DNA of 64,000 nucleotides, taken from assembly GCA_024036415.1 (NCBI GenBank), contig JAMWET010003144.1, forward strand, positions 52,501 through 116,500, written 5' to 3'. The notes below the pieces were generated by a model, which was not told the origin of the DNA, searched no databases, and worked only from the letters and a program-made list of their open reading frames with translations. Shown here one piece after another: positions 43,925-56,389 of this stretch (positions are counted from its first letter, which is position 1; each line of letters begins with the position of its first letter). The DNA is from Prochilodus magdalenae. Lineage: Eukaryota; Chordata; Actinopteri; Characiformes; Prochilodontidae. The position numbers were made by a program, and so were the translations under genes.

Positions 43925-44920
43925 TCATTTGGCTCACCCTGTCATTGCCTGTTGAGCTTCTAAGGGGATTAATCCTGAGACTGGGTTCAGGCTGTTTTGA
44001 TTCAGTTATAACCAGCATCTGTTCATCACTGCTAGTCCACTGGGGCCTAGTGACCTAGTGACTAATGAATATGTTTGCTGAGCCATGTTACAATCATATC
44101 TGAACATTCAGTTTGAATTAGCTGACAATTTACCATGAGTTTAAGTATTATTAAACAATAACACAACGACAGACTGGGAAGAATTTCAACATTGTCAAAC
44201 ACATGAAATTGTTTTTACCAGACTGAAAAATGTTGTACATGCTTTGATGAATCTGCACATACAGCCTCACTTTTTAAATACAGCACTATGTAAACTCTGA
44301 TAAAGTGTATGAAATAAACTGTTCACTCCTCAGTCCAGTAGGTTTATGAATATAACCTCTTTAAAACCCTCCAGTTCTGCAATTACTGACAGGTCTGTCT
44401 CAGTAATGAACGTCTAGCTGAGAAGTAATGATTATTTCTAATAAATATGATGGTTTTCTTGTTGATTGTATACAGCTATTAAACTAAAAGGCTAAAGTGG
44501 CCGTATTGGCTGATGGGCCATGTTGCTTCTTTGCTGTGTTTACTATGTAGCTAACTCTGAAATAATCCGCTGCACTGTTGAATCCACACATACATGTAAA
44601 CAAATGTCTGATATGCTGGCCTTACACCAAACGACCTTTCGAGTAACTTCACTGTCACAGACACATTTCCAGTGTAGGAACAAAACCATTCAGTGTAAGG
44701 TGGTCAGGATAGCTCTCCCATCATGGCATTCCAACAAATCAGCCAGGTTTAATATTACCACAAGGCTTTAGATTTGGATCATCCAAATTGATTGTGATCA
44801 TGCAAATTTGACACTCTGTCACATGTACATCAAAAAATCATCATGTATGGCAAACTTCTGTCATTACAAGTCTTGTAGTGTCTGGTTAGCATAACACAGA
44901 AACAAATGTAGTCAATCAAA
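43925..44920. other. Spacer with no recognised gene
   Basis: Partial copy of the TTATAACCAGCA block at about 44005, lacking the CTCF-like core; otherwise AT-rich sequence without recognised features. Confidence 0.35.
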
Positions 44921-44926
44921 CCACAT

Positions 44927-44936
44927 TTTATTTATT
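44927..44936 (-). terminator. Candidate polyadenylation signal of gene 6
   Basis: Overlapping AATAAA copies (AATAAATAAA) on the minus strand about 440 bp past the stop. Motif only. Confidence 0.3.
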
Positions 44937-45374
44937 CCACAACAAATAATAATCATGCTACACGTTATAGCACCAAGATATAATCAGATTTTGCTGCACT
45001 GCTTCTATCAAGTTAGTCTTTGAGAGGACACGTGCACAGAAAACTGAATACGAGCCAAATGCAAACACAATCCAAAAAATAGTCAGCGTTGGAGACTTTA
45101 ATAACCCAGAAGACTAGGATGGATCAAAGTATCAGTTCAGGGACTGTAGAAACTAGAGAAACTGGACCAAGACTGAGCATTTACTTAGTTTTAAAGAGAG
45201 AATCCAGGATTGTGTTACAGATGTAGAGGGTGTAGGCGGTGCTGAGGTGGACCAGCAGCCAGGACACTGGCATCTCAAATGACCGGAATTAAACCATCAA
45301 GTAACAACTGTGACTTAGTTGAAGGTGGGGTTCAGGCTCTGGACCACTGTGGCTGGTTGATTCATTTTTGGAGT

Positions 45375-48300
45375 CTAGACTCTGGCAAACTGAGTCTGAT
45401 TGTTGTTGGGGTTTAGACTCTGGTAGACTGAATCTGATTGGTTGGCATTGGGGTTTAGACTCTGGTAGACTGAATCTGATTGGTTGGTTTTGGAGTTTAC
45501 ACTCTGGTAGACTGAATCTGATTGGATGGAGCTGGGGTTTACACTCTGGTAGACTGATTCTGATTGCTTGTTAAATTGATTGTTAGTTGGATGAAGGGGA
45601 ACGGAATTCCCTTTAGTCTGAAAAAAGAAATACTGACGTGTTAATAAATAAAATGTGAGTTTTGAGAATTGATTTATGTAAGAAATCATGGTTGTATTGT
45701 AGGTTTGTACCCACCTCCATGGAAGGTTGTGTCATTGCTATTAATCCTGTTGGTAAAAAGGAGAACAAGAGAAAGTTCAGTACAGATTTTGGTACATGTA
45801 CTTGTACTGCTATAAATTCTGCTGGCCACCAGATGTCACTGTGGTCTTTATTTAATAAGCTCCAAAACTTTAAATATTTTATTCCAGGACATATTTCCTA
45901 TATGTGCTACAACAAAGTTTCTCAACCCTGCTCCTGGAGGACGACTGTCCTGTTTAGCCAAAGGCAGGTGTATAATTGATGGGGTCACAGTTGCTACTAT
46001 GTATTAAAGCCCACCCCGTCCCCTAAAATAGTAATTAGGTCTAGGCTGCTTCCAGTGTAGTGAATGCTAGACTTGGTTAGTGATGGATTATGATTGGTTT
46101 TGTTCTGTAAATATATTTTACACTCCTACTGCTCTACTAAAACTCACTTATGTTGTGTTTTGGGATGATTTAAATATTTACATGAAGGTCAACATTGAGA
46201 AAGTTCTAGTACTACAAGACTGAGAGTACTTTTAATGATGGTGTACTATTTTTTTTTTTTTTTTACACTTCTGGGTCACATGGGGTGTTGGAGCATATCT
46301 CGGCGCTCATTGGGCAGAAGGCAGGAAACACCCTGGACAGCTCATCAGTCCATCACGGGGTGGACATACACATTTACTCATACCTAGGGGGGCAATTCAG
46401 CATCTCCTATTAACCTGACTGTATGTATTTGGACTGTGGGAAGAAACCAGAGCACCCCAGGGAAACGTACAAACCCGGCCCTTCTTCCTGGGAGGTGACC
46501 TACTGTGCCACCATGCCCCAAGTGTTCACATACAGCTCTACTAAAAGCACAGGTAATGATGGTGCACTATTGTTTATATAGTACTGTGTGTGGCAGTGTG
46601 CAGTTTGGGACATGGCCAGAGACTAGCCACCCATCCCGTAAAATACAGAGTCGTCCGTCATTTGGAAATTATACGGGAAAGAGAGAGTCCATGTAATAAT
46701 ACGGGATGTGATTTGTTCCGTATTCCCATAAATGTCCACACCTGTCCGTCACACACACATGAACACTTCATCTAACAATAATGATCAAAGGCCCCCCTCT
46801 CCCGGCTCTGCTCCTCTGTGTCTGTGCCCGGCTGCTTGCGTGTGGTGTCGTCACGGTTGCCTAGAGACAGACACCACACACTGGCGCTGCTCACGAAACC
46901 CGCTCCTTTTAAAAATGTCCACTACACCCGAAACTCCACCACTTCCTCAAATGCAACTACGCTTGCAAGTACAGAAGTACCCTTGTTAAGAGAAGTACCT
47001 GTTTCTGATGGACCCCGGACTGCTGAGGGACTGAATTAGCAGCTGAGTTTACAAGTGTCCCCTTAGGGTCCCTATAGTTATGCACTTAAAGTTACATTCT
47101 CAAGTTCTCAATTTATTTAGTTTGTATTTTAAAAGTTCATTGTTGCACATGCCCTCACAAAATAAAACATGCCACTGCTGCATTTATCTTGCAGGCATCG
47201 GGCCTGTGGTGGTCAAGGCCCAGAGGAGCCATGGTGGGCGTGCCCTATTTTCATTTCTGAAAGGTGGCAACCTTACCAGAGACCTACGTTACCTAATGTT
47301 TCAGAGGGCAACTTTGGTATAGTGAACGTTAGTGTTGTTGTTTGTAGTGCAAGCTGTGGTGCAGCTTGTGAAAGCTCTGACCTTGGCCGTTTGCAAATGA
47401 GGTTAAATCTGAGGCCTGTGAATATAGCATGAAGTGAGATGACTGTTAACCATGCTAACCTCTGTGTCGTGTCTTGGTTCCTATGCTAGCTGCTTTAACA
47501 CATCCTTAATAATGGGGTTTTAATGAGCTGATTAGCTGGATTAGTGTCTAGTTAGAGGCAGCAGAGCCTCCATACTGTGTTGAGTGTGGTGTCTGTAGGT
47601 GTGGATGGGAGCCTGTGCGGTGTATTAACTAGTACAGTGTTAGTGTTGTACCTCTGTGTTTTATTCTGCAGCAGATCCCTGTAATCAGACCAGCAGTTAC
47701 CAAGACTACACCAGCACCGATAGAGGAGAACACAACCACACCTGGAACCCACACACATGTAGAACCACAGATTAAACAACCTTCATTACCTTGGTGTAGA
47801 TGTAGTGGTGGAGTGTAGTAGAGCAGAGGGAGAGTCACCTGTTGGAGCGTCAGGTTGTGCTGCAGGAGATGTGGGTGATGATGATGGAACCAGGTGGTTT
47901 GGTCATGTGGAAGATCACATGGTGTGGATATGAATACAGGTGAATACATTTCTTTACAGTTGTCTTATGAGTCCAGATGTTGTACTACACTAAGACTACA
48001 GCTGGAGGTAAACTGGAGTACAGATACAGATACAAAATCAAAACTAGCTAGCTAGCAGAATGCTGCCATTAGCTACATAAACCGGTTTCCTGTGTGAGGT
48101 GATGTGTTCTCTGCACACTGCACACTCCTCTATATGTGAGGCGACACCTTCTCCCCCTTCCTACAGTTTAAAAAAGATTCATCTTGGAGACAACCCACTA
48201 ACACACTAACAGCGTTAACGTTACTGTGCATCCGTCAGCAGCAGTAACACCAAGAAATATAAAGAGCATTACATGTAATATTAATATTAATATTAACCCA

Positions 48301-51300
48301 TTAATATATTACTTTAGCTGTTAGCATTAGCTAATACCTAACACCAAGAACTATCTAGAACATTGCATCTCAATTAAAATTTTACTTCAGCTGTTGGAGT
48401 TAGCTGGTGCTAAACCACGAGCACTTTCTAGAGCGCTATGTTTCCATTAATGTATTTACCCCAGCTGTTACCATGGCAGCCACCACTGACTGGATGGTCT
48501 TATTCAGAGGCCGGATAGCAGGAACTACAGACACCCAAATGAACACATGAACTGAAAATGTGTTTTCATGAGGCACTCAAATATGGAGGATGAATTTCCC
48601 CACACATTTTCAGTACTACCATAAAGCAAGAACTACACCACTAGCTATAGGACACCACCAGCTACAGGACACCACAGAGTGACCGTAAGCTACTTTAGAT
48701 CGTTGCATGGATGGATTCATTTCTTAGCCTAGATCATCAGAACCCTGCACCCAGAAAGAATCAACCGACAGGAATGAAACTTGGTGGGTGGGTTTCACAT
48801 CGTGAGACAAATTAATGATTCCAACATCCACAGGAACTGTGTGAGGATATTCAAGCTGCATGGGATGGATTATCACAGGACACCATTAGGAACCTCTACA
48901 GCTCCATACCGAGACGTCTGGCGTGTTGGGTTAGCAAACACGGCGGCCCGACGCCATACTGAGAGACAGACTTCTGTATGTGTAGCTCAATAAATATTGA
49001 TCATATCAGTCTAAATTTATCATCAGTTATTGATCCTGGTCACCTTCATCTTCCTTCCCAACACCACCGCACTCCCACACCTCCTTCTGGGTGCAGCTAT
49101 CCTATTAGCTATCCATTAGATGATGAGTATACTGCTATCTAGTGTCAGGTCAGTCTCATCTCCATTTCAGAAGTGAGTTCTGGTTGTTAGTCATTTCTGT
49201 ATGTGTGATTAAGTAGTATAATCAAAAAGAGCAAGGAGTCATATTAAGGTCTAAGACCTTTAGAAGAGATATGATATTAATGAAGTCGTTTCCTGTGAGC
49301 TTGTTGTGATGTGAACTTAGTTTGAACTTCCTGTTAAACTGAGCATGCTCACTGCACTCCTCATGTAATCAGTAGAATGTAGATCTAACACAGTGTCAGG
49401 AAACATCCAGACAGACCACACGATACCGTAGAGGTTCTGACCAGGTGATAGGGTCAGGGGAGTTGGGTCTGTGGTTGATGTCCAGCTGGTTCTGTCTGTG
49501 GTTCTAAATCTATTTCAGGTTGGATGAACATTAACACAGTGCAGATCTACTGCGTCTTACTCTACAGACAGGTTAGAGGAGGAGACATACTGAACACCGG
49601 CTCAGCAGAGAGTATGTGAAGATAACCACACTGTGTGTTCAGGTATGTGTTGTGATGCTTTTGGGTCTAATTGACTAGAATTTTGAAGTTTAGAGTGACG
49701 AGCTGAAAGGGGGAATTCACTCACCGGTGAGGTTGACCTGTGTGATGTAAACTCTGTATCCATTATCAGATGTCCAGTCTGATTCAGCTCCACACCAGTA
49801 CTCTCCAGAGTCTCCCTCAGTCAGACTGTTGATGCTCACAGTAAAGGCCTGCTTCTCATCATCATGGAGAGAGAACCTTCCAACATTTCTCCATCTACTA
49901 CTGTCATTACACTCAGCCGTGCCCACTCTCCTACAGAGGAATTTGGGGTGACTGCTGAGGGATTGTGGGTATTTACAGCTGATGTTCACACCTCCTCCTA
50001 CATGGCCAATCACATGGATGCTCTTCTCATAGGACAGATCTGTCAATCATAAATGATCAAATAAACATTTTTTTGCTAGTGACTCACTGTAGAGCTGTAG
50101 GAGTGGAATCAGTCCAACATGAAAGGATGTAGAAGTAGCTCTGCTGCCCCGACGGTGTATTCTAATCCCCTATCAGTCATGTTGGAGGTGCTGCTCCCGG
50201 TTAGATCATTTTAGAGCAGGTAGCCAATGGAAGGAGCAGTAAACTGAACCGTGACTGAAGCTCTTGGGGAGCGCCTCCCACTGTCGATGACTGCTCTCGG
50301 CAAGAAACCCCGTTCAGCAGAAAACAGAAGAAGTGATGTACACAGAAGCAGAAGAAGAGTTAACACTGGAGCTGCTCTCCACCGCTGGAGACGCTCTTGG
50401 AGAGGAAAGGGAGGAGGTCTGATGATGAACTCGGAGCGGTTCTTCTAGACTGATATGTACACAGCTGTTTATGCTAACACTGAGGAGGACCGGCTGTGCT
50501 TCCTTATGATAGAGCTACTCACCACAACTGGTATGTTGCCCCCTACTGTTTGGAGTAGCGTCATCTTACACATCGCTCCTCTAAAATCATCTCCCTCAGG
50601 AACACACATCGCTCCTCTAAAATCATCTCCCTCAGGAACACACATCGCTCCTCTAAAATCATCTCCCTCAGGAACACACATCGCTCCTCTAAAATCATCT
50701 CCCTCAGGAACACACATCGCTCCTCTAAAATCATCTCCCTCAGGAACACACATCGCTCCTCTAAAATCATCTCCCTCAGGAACACACATCACTCCTCTAA
50801 AATCATCTCCCTCAGGAACACACATCACTCCTCTAAAATCATCTCCCTCAGGAACACACATCGCTCCTCTAAAATCATCTCCCTCAGGAACACACATCAC
50901 TCCTCTAAAATCATCTCCCTCAGGAACACACATCGCTCCTCTAAAATCATCTCCCTCCGGGACACACATCGCTCCTCTAAAATCATCTCCCTCAGGAACA
51001 CACATCGCTCCTCTAAAATCATCTCCCTCAGGAACACACATCGCTCCTCTTAAATCATCTCCCTCAGGAACACACATCACTCCTCTAAAATCATCTCCCT
51101 CAGGAACACACATCGCTCCTCTAAAATCATCTCCCTCAGGAACACACATCACTCCTCTAAAATCACCTCCCTCAGGAACACGCATCGCCCCTCTAAAATC
51201 ATCTCCCTCAGGAATACACATTGCTCCTCTAAAATCATCCCCCTCAGGAACACACATCGCTCTTCTAAAATCATCTCCCTCAGGAACACACATCACTCCT

Positions 51301-52190
51301 CCAAAATCATCTCCCTCAGGAACACACATCGCTCCTCTAAAATCAAGCCTGAATGGAACCAATTCAAGAACCAGGGTTCTTTTAGTTGAACAGTGCCACC
51401 CTGAAGAACCTCTCTGTTCGTTTAGCTTGAACTGAGAACTTGTGCTGCTGTTTATTTAGATCGCCACTGATGTTCAGAATGTAACCATTCCCACACTCAT
51501 CTGACTCCTCCCCTTTTTAAACAGTCAGTTCTCTGTAGTTCACACTGCTCTACTACAGGCACAGTCTGGTCACACTCTGTGTTAAACTCTATCAAACCCT
51601 GTTAAACTCTGTTAAACTAAACCTAACTAAACCCTAACCTTAGTCCTTCATAGGAGTTTGTACAGTCACTCTGACTGTAGCTGATACTAACAGTGCTGGT
51701 AGTGTAGTATAGTAACAGCTGCAGTGGTGGGAGATACTCACCTTCCTCTACAGTCAGCTCCACTGGTGTGTAGACGTCAAAAGCTGATTCTATATCTACT
51801 GCACACTGGTACAATCCAGAGTCCTGTACAGTGAGGTCTCTGATCATCACCCAGAACTCTGCAGAGCTGGTGTTATCAAGCAGTGAGAACCTTCCTGTAT
51901 TAATCCACTCGTTTTTAACTTCAGTCTTGATCTGATCAGCACAGTTTGGATATGAACCCTTACAGAAGTACTTTGGGTTTGATGTGTATCCCCTCTTGTA
52001 TCTACACCTGATGAGGACTCTTCCTCCTGGATATCCCCTCACTGTCCTGGATTCTCCTCCACCTACTGAAAGAGGACAGATGTCCCTCTAAGTAAAGTCT
52101 TCATTAGACACTGCTGATAGTGATGATCATGTAGAAGCTCATCTCCTTACCTGAAACCAGGAAGAGGCTGAAGACGAGGAGGATCTTCAT
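45375..52190 (-). CDS. Gene 6: two-V-domain receptor with four tandem ITIM-like motifs
   Basis: Exons on minus: signal peptide 52190-52151 (MKILLVFSLFLVSG), VB 52062-51742, VA 50039-49725, stalk micro-exon 47859-47839 (21 bp), TM 47741-47652, juxtamembrane 45746-45715, tail 45617-45375. The total of 1062 bp gives 353 aa plus TAG. VB keeps RCRY, YFCKG, NCADQ and YQCAV. VA ends ITQVNLTG, two residues (RV) shorter than its paralogs. The TM is uncharged, then CCRIKHR. The tail has SVYQSV, SVYQSV, SVYQSL and SVYQSL at exact 14-residue spacing, then a frame-shifted unit leading to the stop. A possible extra stalk exon at 49503-49442 carries a 10-bp deletion and an in-frame stop, so it must be skipped. 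Intron VB-VA contains the long 36-bp minisatellite. Confidence 0.87.
46255..46520 (+). repeat. Common fish interspersed repeat
   Basis: GGGTGTTGGAGCATATCTC, CAGTCCATCACGGGGTGGAC, TGGACTGTGGGAAGAAACC and TGTGCCACCATGCCCC match a repeat type I recall as very frequent in fish. Class uncertain. In the gene 6 juxtamembrane-TM intron. Confidence 0.5.
46660..47290 (+). repeat. Dispersed element related to the 2.4-3.1 kb region
   Basis: Shares ACGGGATGTGATTTGTTCC, TGTCCGTCACACACACAT and TTTCATTTCTGAAAGGTGGC with 2460-3095, but here has one copy of the motif expanded to about 15 there. Confidence 0.55.
48745..49130 (+). mobile_element. Tc1-like element, internally deleted
   Basis: Starts near AATGAAACTTGGTGGG and ends TCCTTCTGGGTGCAGCTA. 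Encodes the C-terminal fragment only, opposite orientation to the gene 4 and 5 copies. In the gene 6 VA-micro-exon intron. Confidence 0.7.
49442..49503 (-). pseudogene. Frame-broken extra stalk exon of gene 6
   Basis: Homologous to a 72-bp phase-1 exon candidate in gene 7 (58384-58455) but 62 bp long: AACGAAAAGC is missing. Read in phase it hits TGA, and its donor is GTCAGA instead of GTAAGA. Probably skipped. Confidence 0.5.
50077..50575 (+). repeat. Dispersed repeat, copy 2 of 3
   Basis: Nearly the same as 61480-61990 and related to 9110-9370. Leads into the 36-bp minisatellite. Confidence 0.7.
50570..51345 (+). repeat. 36-bp minisatellite, about 21.5 units
   Basis: Unit ATCGCTCCTCTAAAATCATC plus TCCCTCAGGAACACAC. 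Since 36 is divisible by 3 and the unit has few stops, long repetitive frames stay open on both strands. Located in the gene 6 VB-VA intron, so probably non-coding. Confidence 0.95.
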
Positions 52191-52319
52191 CCTGAGCTCA
52201 GGCTCCAACACCAACTCAGACAGGTCTCAGAGGTCCTGAAACGTACACCCTGTCTCTGACTCGACGTCTGTCTGTACTGTGTCTTCCGCTGGTTCTTAAA
52301 CAGAAACTGATGACATGTC

Positions 52320-52329
52320 CACTTCCTTT
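52320..52329 (-). promoter_or_regulatory. PU.1/ETS-like site upstream of gene 6
   Basis: Minus-strand AAAGGAAGTG, 130 bp upstream of the ATG at 52190. Inferred. Confidence 0.45.
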
Positions 52330-52969
52330 CCTGCCATTAAGTGAGAATAGACTTCTCAGAAAGACCACAGTGGGTGAGATGCATGTGAAATGTCTCTGTA
52401 CAAAGCTGAATAAGAATGAAGAAGATCTCTACTGCCATCTAGAGTACATGGTGTGGAACAGAGGAAGAAAGTCCCTGGTCCATAATCACATATCACATCC
52501 ACAGGCTGCTCAGTGTTACACAGTTAATCGTACTGAGTCAGAACTGAGTGGTGGTGAATGGAACCAGACGTCCGTCACTAAAACCTCCCTCACAGGAAGT
52601 TCCTACATGACATGGTGAACGAATGCCGGATCTCTGTATTCAGAAGTAGCTTCATTCATGAGTAGAGGCGCTGTGCTGCTCTGCCTCATTCGCTCCATCT
52701 GTTCAAATATAGAGATCTGAATTTTTTATTGGCCTCTCTTATTAATTTGACTCACTCTGTCATTGTCTGTGGAGCCTCTGAGGGGAAGTCTTTGAACTGA
52801 GGTTTTGACTAAGGAGGTTGAATTCCATAAATGGAGAAATCATGAATGTGTTTTTATATTAAAGGTCATATCAGATTATTTAGAAGATAAACAGGTGGTG
52901 GACCTGAACCTGAACCCGAGGTCACAGTCTGGTCTTACTCTAGCTATATCAATGCATCTTCAGTTATAA

Positions 52970-52983
52970 CCAGCAGAGGGCAG
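52970..52983 (+). promoter_or_regulatory. CTCF-core-like site
   Basis: CCAGCAGAGGGCAG, full consensus match, upstream of gene 6. Confidence 0.4.
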
Positions 52984-53629
52984 CATCTGTCCATCAATGC
53001 CAGTCCACTGGGTGCTTCCTGAGTGCTGCAGCTGGGGGGAAGACCCTGATGTAGTTTTGCTCTGATTCTTAAAAGGTCCAGGACATTTAATATCTGAATC
53101 TCACTGGTTGAACACTGTACTATGTAAACTCTGTTTATGTGTATGACATGTACTGCTCACTCCTCAGTCCAGTCGGTTTATGAAAACTGGAGTGATCATG
53201 AATATAGCCTGTTGGAAATCCTCTAGTTGTGTTTTTACATACGCTCAACTTAATTGGGTACACCTGTTTAACTTCCTGTTAACCTGCTTATTTAATCAAC
53301 CAATCACATTGCAGCAACTCAGTGCATTTAGGCCTATAGACATGGTCAAGAGAACCTGCTAAAGTTAGTTAGTGGGTGCTAGACGGGCTGATAAAAGTGT
53401 TTAGCAAAGTCCTGAGATTTTCATCCATCACCATCTCCAGGGTTCACAGAGAATAGGCAGACTGGATTGAGCTGATAGAAAGTCAGCACTAACTCAAATA
53501 ACCACTCGTTAAAACCGTGGTCTGCAGAAGTGTCTCTTAACACATAACGCTCTTAACACACTTTGGTGGCTCACTTTGATGGGTTAGTGACAGGCCTGTC
53601 TCTGTAATCAACGTCTAGTTGGGCACTGA

Positions 53630-53990
53630 TGAACTGTGTTCACAGACAGTGGTTTTGAGAAGTGTTCCATACAGTGACTCCACTCCAGATTCATGGGGTT
53701 TATTTTTAATGTGGTGCGGTTCGAAGATCACAACCTTCCAGGACTGGTTCTGGTTCTTGCTCCATGCGTACAGAGGTTCTCCAGAGTCTCTGGATCTTTT
53801 AATAATTGTACATAATGTAGATGATCGTCTCCAGGTTATTTGGTGTTTTACACTGTGAAATGTTTTTCATGACTTGCTGCACTATTTACTGGTACAGTCT
53901 TTCACAGGGTGGTTAACCTTCTCCATCTTTACTATTGAAAGACTCTGCCTCTCTGGAAAGCTCCTTCATACTCAATCATGTTATTCACCT
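53630..53990 (-). mobile_element. Tc1-like fragment, antisense
   Basis: GTGACTCCACTCCAGATTCA, AATGTGGTGCGGTTCGAAGA and GGTACAGTCTTTCACAGGG. Upstream of gene 6. Confidence 0.6.
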
Positions 53991-54226
53991 GTTATTAATT
54001 AATTTGGCTCACCCTGTCTTTGCCTGTAGAACCTCTATTGTATGTCGTTGGATTGAGGTTGGAATTGAGGACATACAATTCCATAACATCAGTTATAAAT
54101 TAAAAAATCTAAAATGTGATATTTTTATTATATTAAATGTCATATTAGATGAGTTAGATTGTGGGGTTAATCCTAACCCTGAGCTCAGTCTGTTTTTACT
54201 CTCTTTGAATGCATATTCAGTTATAA

Positions 54227-54240
54227 CCAGCAGAGGGCAG
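54227..54240 (+). promoter_or_regulatory. CTCF-core-like site
   Basis: CCAGCAGAGGGCAG, full consensus match, between genes 6 and 7. Confidence 0.4.
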
Positions 54241-56389
54241 CACCTGTCCATCACTGCTAGTCCACTGGGGCCTAGTGACCTTTTTTTCACTAATGAATGT
54301 GTTTGATGAGCCGTGCTATAGTCATATCTGAATATTCAGTTTGAATTAGCTGAACATTTAGCATGTGCACAAATATTATTTAACCAATTACATTGCTACA
54401 GACTGGGATGAATTTCAATAATCCAACAGCACAACATTGAAAAATGTACATGCTCTGAATCTGCTTTCGAGTAAGTATGCATGTGTGCATGAGGTTCATA
54501 TTTGAACTTGCTGATGTGCACTGTACTTCAACTAGTGCGGGGAGTGTTGCTAAAATTCAGTATTGTACATATTTGCAAGGTGTAAGGTGGTCACGATAGC
54601 TGTCCCATCTTGATGTTCTGATAATATCAATCAGGTTTAATATCACCAGTCTTTTGTCTTGGCAAAGTGTGACAGGGACACATGAGAGAGTGTGAGGAAA
54701 TGAAAGGAGAAAGACACATGCAGGTGGCATACATGAAAAAACACTGAAATTAGCAACATGGCTAACAGTCAACGTTGGAGACTTTAATAAGCCAGAAAAA
54801 CAGGATATGAAAGACTAAGATGAATCAAATTAGGAAATAAGCCTAAATCAGGTAGAAAAAATACAGTTCAGGGACGTAGAGACTAGAGAAACTGAACCCA
54901 CACTGAGCATTTGCTCAGTTTTAAAGAGAGAGCTTATAATTGTGTTAATCTGTAGTACAGGTATAGAGCGTGTAGGTGGGGCTGAGGTGGACGATTTAAA
55001 CCATCAAGTAACAACTGTGACTTGGTTGGTGTTGGGGTTCAGACTCTGGTAAACTGAATCTGATGGGTTGGTGTTGGGGTTCAGACTCTGGTAAACTGAA
55101 TCTGATTGGTTGGTGTTGGGGTTCAGACTCTGGTAAACTGAATCTGATTGGTTGGTGTTGGGGTTCAGACTCTGGTAAACTGAATCTGATTGGTTGGTAA
55201 ATTGATTGTTGGTTGGATGAAAGGGAATCGAAGCTCGGGCATTTTCATAATCCCCATTAGTCTGAAAACAAAAGAAATAGTGATAAGTTAATAAATGAAA
55301 GTGTGTCCTTTGAGAACTGACTGATGTAAGAAATCATAGTTGTGTCGTAGGTTGTACCCACCTGCATGGAAGATGGTGTCATTGCTACTGACCCTGTTGG
55401 TAAAAAAGGAGAGCAAGAGAAAGCTCAGTACAGATTTTAGTACATGTACTTTGTGTCTGCTATAAATTCTGCTGGCCACCAGATGTCACTGTGGTCTTTA
55501 TTTAATAAGCTCCAGAACTTTAAATATTTTATTTCCAGGACATATTTATCTTACCTGTGCTACAACAGAGTTTCTCAACCCTGATCCTGGAGGACGACTG
55601 TCCTTTTTAGCCAAAGGCAGGTGTATGTTTGATATTGATGGGGTCACAGTTGCTACTATGTATTAAAGCCCACCCCATCCCCTAAAATAGTAGTTAGGTC
55701 TCGGCTGCTTCCAGTGTAGTGAATACAAGACTTGGTTGGTGATGGATTATGATTGGTTTTGTTCTGTAAATATATTTTACACTCCTGCTGCTCTATTTAA
55801 ACTCACTCATGTCGTGTTTTGTGATGATTTACATATTTACGATAGTTCTAGTACTACAAGACTGAGAGTACTTCTAATGATGGTGCACTAATTTCACATA
55901 TTACACTGCTGGGTCACGTGGAGAGTTGTTCCTGTGCTAGTTGCTTTAACACACCCTCAGTAATGAGCTGATTAGCTGGATCAGAGGTATGTGGAGAACA
56001 GACAGGACTCTGAATATTGTAGAGGCAGCAGGTCTAGAGCTGAGAGTGAGTACTCTACTACAAGGATGTCTTGTTAGAGCCCCAGAGCCTCCATACTGTG
56101 TTGAGTGTGGTCTCTATCAGTGTGGAGGTGAGACTATGATGTGTATTAACTAGTACAGTGTTAGTGTTGTACCTTGGTGTTTCATTCTCCAGCACACCAC
56201 TGTAATCAGACCAGCAGTTAACAAGACTACACCAACACCGATAGAGGAGAACACAACCACACCTGGAACCCACACACATGTAGAACCACAGGTTAAACTT
56301 TCTTCATAACGTTTGTGTAGGTGTAATGGTGGAGTGGAGTGGAGCAGAGGGAGAATCACCTGTTGGAGAGTCTCTCTGTTCAGGCTGTA

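Noticed and set aside
45368..45574. Plus-strand frame with WGLDSGRLNLIGW repeats
   Set aside because: Shadow of the minus-strand ITIM array exon of gene 6, which has splice sites, phase and paralogs in its favour.
50455..51435. 326-residue plus-strand frame of THIAPLKSSPSG repeats, and a 297-residue frame on the minus strand
   Set aside because: Produced by a 36-bp minisatellite without stops, open on both strands, within an intron of gene 6; no signal, domain or splice support.
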